DNA of 64,000 bases from Loripinus fragilis (taxonomy: Eukaryota; Mollusca; Bivalvia; Lucinida; Lucinidae), in NCBI GenBank assembly GCA_964019695.1, contig OZ026527.1, positions 79,340,831-79,404,830 on the forward strand, written 5' to 3'. The translations under genes were made by a program, and so were the position numbers. Within the stretch, counting starts at the first letter, position 1. Every line of letters begins with the position of its first letter. Shown piece by piece: positions 21,700 to 32,411 of this stretch. Below the pieces are notes generated by a model, which was not told where the DNA came from, ran no database searches, and was given only the letters and a program-made list of their open reading frames with translations.

Positions 21700-24050
21700 C
21701 ATCCTTGTGTCAATCTAATTCAAGGAAACAACTGTCTGGTTTGGGGTAAAAACCCTGTTTCGTACACATTTCTCCGGTTGTTGAGCAATTATGAATGGAT
21801 TTTCATGCCCCAGTGGAAAAATGAAAAATGACCACTTCTGCACCAAATCAATTCATCAAGTTTCTCATTTGCATAGGAATTGGGTCAAAGAGACCTAATA
21901 CATGATAATATTTTCTAGCTGCCTTTTTTATTATTATTTTTTTTAAATGTTTTCCTTAAGAAGGACAAGGTAAATGACCACCGAGACCCCAATGCGGGGG
22001 CTTGGGGTCTTTGCACTTTCCATCTTTTTTTCCAGACTCATTGAATTAGAGTGAGCTGCATTTTTTTATATTCAATGAAGTTTAAATAAGGAGTATTTTA
22101 TAATTATAAAAGTATCTTGCTCTACTTACTTGAACTAAGATTGCAGGAATGACAGGTAAAGCAGAGTCACTGTTTGCTTTATTAAATATTTGTGACTTAT
22201 ATTTTTAAGGGATCCAAGTTTTTCTTATAATTTTTCAAAAATAAATTTTACCTGTCTGTCTCATGCATATTTTTTCCTGATATTTCAATTCAAAATGATT
22301 TTCAATTTTCTTTTAAATTATAGGTATATTAATTTCTTAAATTGCATATTTGTTTCCAAGATAAGTTAAAGGTTGTTTATAAGTAATTAAAAAGATTTTG
22401 CTATTACATCTCAAAAAGCCATTTTTTAAGTATTGCTGTGTATTTACCTTGTTCTTGATTATCAGCAACATGAGTATTTGATGAATTAATATTTATCATT
22501 CACATACTGAATTTAGATTGCAGAATTCGCAGATAAATCAATTCATAAAACACAACTTGAGGGATGTGCTGTCAAAATTTTGTAACAATCCTTATTTTAT
22601 TGATGGGTTGTTCTTGATAAATGCAGATATTTCAGTGATATCATAAATGCAACATGCACATTTATTAGAGTAAGGCCTTAGAGATAATCTTTGAAGAACT
22701 TTTGAATCTGTGGGCAAGCTTAAAGTAAGATATATTAGCTCTTTTCAGTAGTTTCCAATCAACAAGATACCTGCCATTCTGCATATCCTTCTACCAGGAT
22801 GTTAAGGATATTTGTTGTTGTCAGGCTCAATTTCCATTTGATATGCACTATATTGTAGTTTCTATGTACTGTTTTTTGGTTATCTAGATGCTATGTTACA
22901 ATCTTACCATTTGTCAAGATAAATAAAGATATCAGGCCCATTTATGTTTAATTCTTCTATGAAAATAGTTGCTACATTAACTGGAACACTTTTGGTTGAA
23001 AGGTTTTGAGTACATTGAAAACTTCATCAAACTTTTCATTAATTTCTTGTCTTTGTGTTAAGAGAAATCCATCAAGATATCATTTTCGCAGGAATTCTTG
23101 ATTCTGAATATAAAACGGCTTCACTTGTCAAATTCTTCGTCTGATAGTGGTTTCCACAGATTATCTTTTCATTGTTCTTATTCAGATTCAACCTCCCACA
23201 AAAATACAGGAATTCTTTATTCTGAATATAAAATGGCTTCACTTGTTAAACTCTTCATCTGATAGTGATTTCCATAGATTATCTTTTCATTGTTCTTATT
23301 CAGATTCAACCTCCCACAAAATACAGGAATTCTTTATTCTGAATATAAAATGGCTTCACTTGTTAAACTCTTCATCTGATAGTGATTTCCACCGATTATC
23401 TTTTCATTGTTCTGTTTCAGATTCAATCTCCCACAAAAATACAGGAATTCTTTATTCTGAATATTAAATGGCTTCACTTATTATCTTTTCATTGTTTTAT
23501 TTCAGATTCAATCTCTCACAAATTTAGGAATTCTTGAACCTGAATATAAAATGGCTTCACTAGTTAAACTCTTCATCTGATCTTAATTATCAAAGATAAT
23601 ATTTGTACTGTTTTATTTCAGATTCAATCACCCCTAAAATACAATGACTTATTTCTCAACTTATTCCTTGCCATATTATGTTTAAAATGCTAACTCTTGA
23701 CCCACTCTCTACTGTAGACATAACAAACTGGTTGCAGTTTCTCTGGTGAACCAACGGAAGTTAGTTCTTTATGTCCTGGAAAGATAAGCTTCTGGATTTC
23801 ATACTGTGGCATTTAGTAAATGTGTGCAGTCATTTTGTGATATCACTTTACCCTTTTGTACTCAGAAGGTCACAATATGATAGAATTTGATCCATTCTGA
23901 GTGCATAAGTGGATTAGATCCAGATTCCACCTGGATAGCTTAGTTGCACTAGAGTACCTATTGATTGTTATTGGCACCAAGCCATGTTAATTAATTTTTC
24001 TGTTAAGCTTTTATAGATCGTTTGAGACGAGAACCTGTGAGTTCTTCCTG
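21700..24050 (+). repeat. Macrosatellite array A, unit 5 (2351 bp)
   Basis: Complete unit. It shares 'gaattaatatttatc' and 'ccaccgatt' with unit 3, and 'gtggaaaaatg' with units 2 and 6. A one-base loss in a sub-repeat (cccacaaaatac) merges two short frames into a 106-codon frame at 23147-23467, which shows that these frames drift with the satellite. Confidence 0.97.
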
Positions 24051-25770
24051 CATCCTTGTGTCAATCTAATTCAAGGAAACAACTGTCTGGTTTGGGGTAA
24101 AAACCCTGTTTCGTACACATTTCTCCGGTTGTTGAGCAATTATGAATGGATTTTCATGCCCCAGTGGAAAAATGAAAAATGACCACTTCTGCACCAAATC
24201 AATTCATCAAGTTTCTCATTTGCATAGGAATTGGGTCAAAGAGACCTAATACATGATAATATTTTCTAGCTGCCTTTTTTATTATTATTTTTTTTAAATG
24301 TTTTCCTTAAGAAGGACAAGGTAAATGACCACCGAGACCCCAATGCGGGGGCTTGGGGTCTTTGCAATTCCATCTTTTTTTCCAGACTCATTGAATTAGA
24401 GTGAGCAGCATTTTTTTTATTCTATTGAAGTTTAAATAATGAATATTTTATAATTACAAAAGTATCTTGCTCTACTTACTTGAACTAAGATTGCAGGAAT
24501 GACAGGTAAAGCAGAGTCACTGTTTGCTTTATTAAATATTTGTGACTTATATTTCTGAGGGATCCAAGTTTTTCTTATATTTTTTCAAAAATAAATTTTA
24601 CCTGTCTGTCACATGCATATTTTTTCCTGATATTTCAATTCAAAATGATTTTCAATTTTCTTTTAAATTATAGGTATATTCATTATTTTAATTGCATATT
24701 TGTTTTCAAGATAAGTTAAAGGTTGTTTATAAGTTATAAAAAAGATTTTGCTATTACATCTCAAAAAGCCATTTTTTAAGTATTGCTGTGTATTTACCTT
24801 GTTCTTGATTATCAGCAACATGAGTATTTGATGAATTTATATTTATCATTCACATACAGAATATAGATTGCAGAAATCGCAGATAAATCAATTCATAAAA
24901 CACAACTTGAGGGATGTGCTGTCAAAATTTTGTAACAATCCTTATTTTATTGATGGGTTGTTCTTGATAAATGCAGATATTTCAGTGATATCATAAATGC
25001 AACATGCACATTTATTAGAGTAAGGCCTTAGAGATAATCTTTGAAGAACTTTTGAATCTGTGGGCAAGCTTAAAGTAAGATATATTAGCTCTTTTCAGTA
25101 GTTTCCAATCAACAAGATACCTGCCATTCTGCATATCCTTTGACCAGGATGTTAAGGATATTTGTTGTAAGGCTCAATTTCCATTTGCACTTAATTTTAA
25201 TTTCTATTTACTGGTTTTGGTCTTCTGGAGGCTCTGGTACAATATTGCAGTCCTTTTTAAGAATCAAGATCTGTACTTTCTTGAATGAAGATAATTGCTT
25301 GTTTAGTAGCATTATATAAAAGGATATAATTTGCATATTCTTCTTCTAGGCTGTAAAGGTAATTTTGTCGGACTTGATTTCCTTTTGTCTTGTATCACAT
25401 TTTCAGTTTTCTCACATAAGTTATCTTCTTGGTCTGATAAAGTTTCTGATACATTCCCACAGTTTTGTTTCATTTAAGGAAAATACTTGTTTGTACATTT
25501 GCCTCATCTGTGTTAAAAATGAAAGGTTACAGTATATTGAAATAATATTCAAAAGGTTCATCCCTTTGGTGTATTTATTTTAAGAGAAGCCGATTAAGTT
25601 GCCAATTTGTAGGAATTTTGGTTCCTGAGTATGAAATGGCCATTCTTTAACTCTTAACCTGATAGTGTTCTTGTCTGATTATATATTCACCTTTTTAATT
25701 GAGACCCAATCTTCTTTTCAAATAAATACAATGACTGTTATTCCTCAACTCATTCCATTAAAAAAACTAA
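24051..25770 (+). repeat. Macrosatellite array A, unit 6: decaying edge unit
   Basis: The first ~310 bp is nearly identical to the other units. Divergence then rises ('tttgcaattccatc', 'attctattgaag', 'aataatgaatatt'), and after about 25140 only patchy similarity remains. At 25610-25760 a last recognisable sub-repeat (ggaattttggttcctgag ... acaatgactgttattcctc) aligns with the end of the sub-repeat block in the other units. The unit is therefore a full but shortened and unhomogenised array end. Confidence 0.85.
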
Positions 25771-26012
25771 AGAAGGCAAAAATCAGGAATAGACACAATC
25801 AAGTACCACAACAGATCCAAGACACCATATGAGAAAATGACAAAAAACACAGAGAAGCAACACCCACAAGAGAGACAAGAAGTCAGCCCTTTTTATCACA
25901 AGGTAATCACAAGACTGCAGGGAACAAACAAGACATTAAATTAAAGACAATTGTCAAACATGAGTAACAAAATGGATGCACAAGATAATCATTATCTTGG
26001 AAGGGTCAGTTT
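25771..26012 (+). repeat. R3 dispersed repeat, plus-strand copy
   Basis: From 'caggaatagacacaatcaag' through 'ggtaatcacaag' to 'cttggaagggtcag', it aligns with 27285-27520 and with the reverse complement of 10600-10860. No coding content. Confidence 0.7.
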
Positions 26013-27180
26013 CATCATGCCAATTTTTGGTTCAAAGCATATGCATTATGAGCAGAACATAAAATTTACTGGTTACAGCTCTTCTGATGAATCATTGGAC
26101 AATAGCTCTTTTGATATTTACAGGTTCACACGTTCAGGTATATTGGCGTTTATTTTGGGCTTTCACTGGGTTCAACTAAGATCTATTCAGCCTTATTAAA
26201 AAGGCTCTATCTTTCTTGTGTACAAGTACAATGGCTGTCATTTCCGCTCCACTTTATATCAAATTCTAGTTCATTATGTCAATACTTGGTCCATCATTTA
26301 CTTTGGGCAAACATTTTCATGAACATTCATAATAAATGCACTGGATATAGTTCCTCTGGTGAACTCCTATTTGACAGCTTTTATTTTCCAGTTTCATGGT
26401 TGTGGAAGATATTTTTGTCTTTCACTGTGTTCCAGCAAGATCTATTTCTGCCTTTTATTGTGAATTCATTTTCATTGCAACTCTTGGTTCATCAATTTTT
26501 GGGGGCCAAAAACGTTCCTAAAAAGCCATTAGTAATGCCTTGGATGAACCAATATTTGCCACTTCACTGGACACAGTTTGCACACATGAAGTATCTTTTG
26601 GACTTTCAATGTGTCCCAGCAAGATCTGTTCTACCATTTTATTGAGAATCCTTCTTCCTTATGTATATTTAATTTCTGTCATTTCTCAACCAATTCTTTT
26701 TGAGTTCTGGTTCATCATACCAATTATTGGCCTAGCATTTTCTTTGGGCACAACTGTTCCTGATCAGTCATAATTACTGTACTTGTTACAGTTCCTCTGG
26801 TGAACCAATATATGTCAATTCACTGGATGTTTTTTGATTCAAAATTATGGAAGTATATTTGATCTTTCAATGAATGAGCTCCAGCAAGATCTATTCTACC
26901 ATATTAATTGAAATACAAATACAATTACTGTCATTTCTCAAGCTGTTTCTTAAAAGTTCATACCAATCCTCTTCTGGTAAAAATATTCCTGGACAGTCAT
27001 AATTAATGTGCTTGTTACATTTCCTATGGTGATCGTATATTTGAAGACTCTGTGGATGGTTACATGTTCAGGGATATGAAGTATATTTTTGGCTTTCACT
27101 CTGTTCCAGCAAGATCAGTTTTGGGATTTCAAACTGTAGCAACCTGTAATTTACAATTCTTAATTATCCTAATGTTTTGT
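26013..27180 (+). repeat. Degenerate tandem units, ~190-270 bp each, related to the array A tail
   Basis: Landmarks recur about five times: 'ttccagcaagatctattct', 'acaatgactgtcatttctc', 'ggttcatcataccaatt', 'tttgggc', 'acagttcctctggtgaacc'. The last is also present in every A unit ('gcagtttctctggtgaacc'). This looks like an older, unhomogenised array. Open frames of 77-119 codons at 25951-26773 run through the repeats and have no recognisable domain. Confidence 0.65.
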
Positions 27181-27520
27181 TTTTTTTAAAAGCAAAGGGT
27201 CTATTGTTATCACCTCTTTCTGTCAGTCCATCCGTCTGTCTATCCGTTATGCTATATCCTCGTAAACCGTAGGAAAAAATTCAACCAATGGAGGATCAGG
27301 AATCAATACAATCAAGCACCACACCTGACCCAGGACATCAATTGGGAAAGTAACAAAAACACAATAAAAATCATATAGAAGAGAGTGAAGAGGTCAGCCC
27401 TTTTCTAGCAGGTGACCACAAGGCAACAATGAACAGACATGAAAACAGGACAAACAAGAAACATATTAACAAAAATGATCCACAAAAGAGCAAGTGCCCT
27501 TGGAACGGTCAGTAAAAAAA
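27181..27520 (+). repeat. Pyrimidine-rich stretch followed by an R3 copy
   Basis: 27181-27284 contains 'ttctgtcagtccatccgtc' and a following stretch resembling the pyrimidine-rich spacers of the R1 family. From 27285 an R3 copy runs to 'cccttggaacggtcagtaa'. Confidence 0.6.
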
Positions 27521-27589
27521 TCCCTTCGATAACCTTATAGCATGAAATATTAATAAAATTAATAAAACAAAACTAAGAGACAGGCAACA

Positions 27590-28638
27590 TACATTTTTTG
27601 AATTAGTTTTAACATAGGGTCTTCCTTTATTCCATGATTTAAACCATGAATATCTTAAATTAAAAGTCAAAAATAAGAGGAAGGGGATAAACATTTTTGA
27701 ATTAGCTTTATGCTGTGTTGTTCCTTTATTCCCTTCTTGCCCCCGCTCACTGGGGCCATAGAAATAGGTGGGCTGCCTAGTGCCTCTGTGGCAGAGCTGT
27801 TTGTATCATTAATACAGCAGGGCTTAGGTTTACAAGTCAGGTAGAAGTCCTTCAAATTCAGAGGCTACAGTTACAGAGCAATAACCTGAAGCCAAGTTAG
27901 ATGTCAACTGAGTAAATGACCGTGCAGTCTACATATTGGGTATGACCATAATAGACATGCATACTTGATTAATATATCTACTCCACAATATATTGTTCTA
28001 GTGTGCTGCTATGTGGAAATATTCATGAGTAGAGGGTACAGCCATGAACATATTAGACTGACCATATATGTGGTGAGGGTACTGCTCTTGACTGTTTAAT
28101 CTCCAGAAAAGCATCTTTAAATTTGCTTTTCTCTTCTAAATCTGATTTAAAATATTTTTTTTTAATTACAAGGGTCTAGTTAGTAGTAAGTTGATGACTA
28201 CTCAATGTCAGTAGTCATATTATGCTGTGACTGTGAATTAGGGTTGATAGTGCAGTAATTCAGAAATAGCAAAATGTGTACCCCTTAAAACTGCCAAATG
28301 GGCATCTTAAAATGCTTTTCTCTTCCTTCTCTGATTTTAAGGGGTTAGTTGTCTATTTCAAGGGTCTGGATAACAGTTTGTGGGCATTTCCTCAAAGCCA
28401 TTGGTCTTAATATGCTGTAACTATATTATGGCAATGTGTATAAAAGTAATAAAGAGGGCAAATATCAGGAATTGATACAATCAAGCACCACACCAGACCC
28501 AGGATACCAATGGGACAGTGTCACCCTATTCTGACTACCATAAAGGCAGGCAGTATGGACTCTGTAATTATTTTTGAAACTTCACATTTTTTTCTAATTT
28601 TGTCATGTTAATTCACTCCTTTTAAATCTTATACCATG
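27590..28638. repeat. Array B, unit B1 (~989 bp)
   Basis: First B unit. The anchor 'aagaggaaggggata' is at 27675, then comes the GC-rich block 'cccccgctcactggggcc' and 'ataggtgggctgcc', and the end contains a fragment of the R3 repeat. It lacks a ~55-bp block ('ttggacttccattgtgaat' and neighbours) that later units have. A partial duplicate of the anchor region precedes it near 27590. Confidence 0.9.
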
Positions 28639-29676
28639 ATATCTCGAATAAAAAATCAAAAATAAGAGGAAGGGGATAAAAGTTTTTGAATTAGCTTTAT
28701 GTAATGTTGTTCCTTTATTTCCTTTTTGCCCCCGCTCACTGGGGCCATAGAAATAGGTGGGCTGCCTAGTGCCTCTGTGGCAGAGCTGCTTGTATCATGA
28801 ATACAGCAGGGCTTAGGTTTACAAGTCAGGTAGAAGTCCTTCAAATTCAGAGGCAACAGTTACAGAGCAATAACCTGAAGCCAAGTTAGATGTCAACTGA
28901 GTAAATGACTGTGCAGTTTACATATTGGGTATGACCATAATAGACATGCATAATGGATTAATATATCTACTCCACATTATATTGTTCTAGTGTGCTGCTA
29001 TGTGGAAATATTCATGAGTAGAAGGTGCAGCCATGAACAGATTAGACTGACCATATATGCGGTAAGGGTACTGCTCTTGACTGTTTAATCTCAAGAAAAG
29101 CATCTTTAAATTTGCTTTTCTCTTCTAAATCTGATTTAAAATATTTTTTTAATTACAAGGGTCTGGTTAGCAGTTAGTTGATGACTACTCAATGTCAGTA
29201 GTCATATTATGCTATGACTGTGAAATAGGGTTGCTAGTGCAGTAATTCAGAAATAGCAAAATGTGTATCCCTTAAAACTGCCAAATGGGCATCTTAAAAT
29301 GCTTTTTCTCCTTCTCTGATTTTAAGGGGTTAGCTGTCTATTTCAAGGGTCTGGATAACAGTTTGTGGGCATTTTCTCAAAGTCATTGGTCTTAATATGC
29401 TGTAACTTTATTATGGCAATGTGTATAACAGTAAGAATGAGGGCAAATATCAGGAATTGATACAATCAAGCACCACACCAGACCCAGGATACCAATGGGA
29501 AAGTGTAACTCTAATCTGACAACCATATAGGCAGGCAGTATGGACTCAGTAATTATTTCTGAAACTTCACATTTTTTCTTGGACTTCCATTGTGAATAAG
29601 GTAAGGGAATAGTGATAAGATTTATTTAAATATAATTTTGTCATATAAATTCACTCCTTTTAAACCTTTTACCATG
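28639..29676. repeat. Array B, unit B2 (~1038 bp without the SINE)
   Basis: Complete unit with the anchor at 28664. It is followed by a SINE inserted at the boundary with the next unit. It carries a conserved minus-strand frame of 66 codons that recurs in B3 and B6 and is interrupted in B1 and B4. Confidence 0.93.
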
Positions 29677-29899
29677 ATATCTTGAATTTTTTGTTTGATT
29701 TGATTCTTTACGTCCCATCAACAATCTTTCAGTTATATAGGGACGGTTCTTCCTGGGTTGAACCAGTACTAAGCTAGGATAAATGTGTCTTGCTCAAGGA
29801 CCACAACGCAGTGACGCCGGTGAGGCTCGAACCCGCGGCCCTTCAGTCTCGAGTCAAGCACTCTACCACTGAGCCACTGCGCTTCCAATATCTTGAATT
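29677..29899 (-). mobile_element. S2 SINE inserted in array B with 12-bp target-site duplication
   Basis: The SINE body occupies 29689-29887. It is flanked by direct copies of ATATCTTGAATT (29677-29688 and 29888-29899), a target-site duplication typical of LINE-mobilised retroposition. On the minus strand, the head has TGGCTCAGTGGTAGAGTGC (A box) and GGTTCGAGCC (B box), both close to consensus. The body then runs through CACTGCGTTGTGGTCC to a 3' end of AATCAAATCAAAC. This is the best-preserved S2 copy here and the most recent by appearance. The equivalent position in unit B6 is empty. Confidence 0.93.
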
Positions 29900-30925
29900 A
29901 AAAGTCAAAAATAAGAGGAAGGGGATATATATTTTTGAATTAGCTTTATGTAATGTTGTTCCTTTATTCCCTTTTTGCCCCCGCTCACTGGGGCCATAGA
30001 AATAGGTGGGCTGCCTAGTGCCTCTGTGGCAGAGCTGTTTGTATCATGAATACAGCAGGGCTTAGGTTTACAAGTCAGGTAGAAGTCCTTCAAATTCAGA
30101 GGCAACAGTTACAGAGCAATAACCTGAAGCCAAGTTAGATGTCAACTGAGTACATGACCGTGCAGTTTACATATTGGGTATGACCACAATAGACATGCAT
30201 ACTGGATTAATATATCTACTCCACAATATATTGTTCCAGTGTACTGCTATGTGGAAATCTTCATGAGTAGAAGGTACAGCCATTAACATATTAGGCTGAC
30301 CATATATGCGGTAAGGGTACTGCTCCTGACTGTTTAATCTCAAGAAGAGCATCTTTAAATTTGCTTTTCTCTTCTAAGTCTAATTTAAATATTTTTTAAA
30401 TACAAGGGTCTGGTAAGCAGTTTGTTGATGACTACTCACTGCCAGTAGTCATATTATGCTGTGACTGTGAATTAGGGTTGCTAGTGCAGTTATTCAGAAA
30501 TAGCAAAATGAGTACCCCTTAAAATTGCCAAATGGGCATCTTAAAATGCTTTTCTCTTCCTTCTCTGATTTTAAGGGGTTAGTTGTCTATTTCAAGGGTC
30601 TGGATAACAGTTTGTGGGCATTTCCTCAAAGCCATTGGTCTTAATATGCTGTAACTATATATTGGCAATGTGTATAAAAGTAAGAAAGAGGGCAAATATC
30701 AGGAATTGATACAATCAGGCACCACACCAGATCCAGGATACCAATGGAAAAGTGTATCCCTAATCTGACTACCATATAGGCAGGCAGTATGGATTCTGTA
30801 ATTATTTCTGAAACTTCACATTTTTTCTTGGACTTCCATTGTGAATAAGGTAAGGGAATAGTGAAAAGATTTATATAAATATAATTTTGTCATTTTAGTT
30901 CACTCCTTTTAAACCTTTTACCATA
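29888..30925. repeat. Array B, unit B3 (1038 bp)
   Basis: Complete unit right after the SINE. It shares with B6 (38721) the private sequences 'ggatatatatttttgaatt' and 'gtggaaatcttcatgag', which marks B6 as its duplicate. Confidence 0.93.
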
Positions 30926-31909
30926 ATATCTTGAATTAAAAGTCAAAAATAAGAGGAAGGGGATATACATTTTTGAATTAGCTTTATGTAATGTTATTCC
31001 TTTATTCCCTTTTTGAGAGCTGTTTGTATCATGAATATAGCAGGGCTTAGGTTTACAAGTCAGGTAGAAGTCCTTCAAATTCAGAGGCAACAGTTACAGA
31101 GCAATAACCTGAAGCCAAGTTAGATGTCAACTAAGTACATGACCGTGCAGTTTACATATTGGGTATGACCACAATAGACATGCATACTGGATTAATGTAT
31201 CTACTCCACAATATATTGTTCTAGTGTACTGCTATGTGGAAATATTCATGAGTAGAAGGTACAGCCATGAACATATTAGGCTGACCATATATGCGGTAAG
31301 GGTACTGCTCCTGACTGTTTAATCTCAAGAAGAGCATCTTTAAATTTGCTTTTCTCTTCTAAGTCTAATTTAAATATTTTTTAAATACAAGGGTCTGGTA
31401 AGCAGTTTGTTGATGACTACTCACTGCCAGTAGTCATATTATGCTGTGACTGTGAATTAGGGTTGCTAGTGCAGTTATTCAGAAATAGCAAAATGAGTAC
31501 CCCTTAAAATTGCCAAATGGGCATCTTAAAATGCTTTTCTCTTCCTTCTCTGATTTTAAGGGGTTAGTTGTCTATTTCATGGGTCTGGATAACAGTTTGT
31601 GGGCATTTCCTCAAAGCCATTGGTCTGTAGATGCTGTAACTATATATTGGCAATGTGTATAAAGTAAGAAAGAGGGCAAATATCAGGAATTGATACAATC
31701 AGGCACCACACCAGACCCAGGATACCAATGGGAAAGTGTAACCCTAATCTGACTACCATATAGGCAGGCAGTATGGATTCTGTAATTATTTCTGAAACTT
31801 CACATTTTTTCTTGGACTTCCATTGTGAATAAGGTAAGGGAATAGTGAAAAGATTTATTTAAATATAATTTTGTCATATTAATTCACTCCTTTTAAATCT
31901 TTTACCATG
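30926..31909. repeat. Array B, unit B4 (984 bp, internal deletion)
   Basis: Complete except for a ~54-bp deletion of the GC-rich 'cccccgctcactgggg' block: 'ccctttttg' runs directly into 'agagctgtttg'. The tail of the unit is nearly identical to B3. Confidence 0.93.
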
Positions 31910-32411
31910 ATATCTTGAATTAAAAGTCAAAAATAAGAGGAAGGGGATATACATTTTTGAATTAGCTTTATGTAATGTTATTCCTTTATTCCCTTTTTGC
32001 CCCCGCTCACTGGGGCCATAGAAATAGGTGGGCTGCCTTGTGCCTCTGTGGCAGAGCTGCTTGTATCATGAATATAGCAGGGCTTAGGTTTACAAGTCAG
32101 GTAGAAGTCCTTCAAATTCAGAGGCAACAGTTACAGAGCAATAACCTGAAGCCAAGTTAGATGCCAACTAAGTACATGACCGTGCAGTTTACATATTGGG
32201 TATGACCATAATAGACATGCATACTGGATTAATATATCTACTCCACAATATATTGTTCTAGTGTACTGCTATGTGGAAATATTCATGAGTAGAAGGTGCA
32301 GCCATGAACATATTAGACTGACCATATATGCGGTTAGGGTACTGCTCTTGACTGTTTAATCTCAAGAAGAGCATCTTTAAATTTACTTTTCTCTTCTAAA
32401 TCTGATTTAAA
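31910..32411. repeat. Array B, unit B5, truncated at the B/C junction
   Basis: About the first 500 bp of a unit, stopping at 'tctgatttaaag' where array C begins. It has 'ctgccttgtgcc' and 'catgaatatagcagg', shared with B7, which is truncated at the same base. Confidence 0.93.

Noticed and set aside
13739..23467. Repeated 67-106 codon frames in array A
   Set aside because: They recur with the 2.35-kb unit and the 118-bp sub-repeat, overlap each other in register, and one is fused by a single-base deletion. They are by-products of the satellite.
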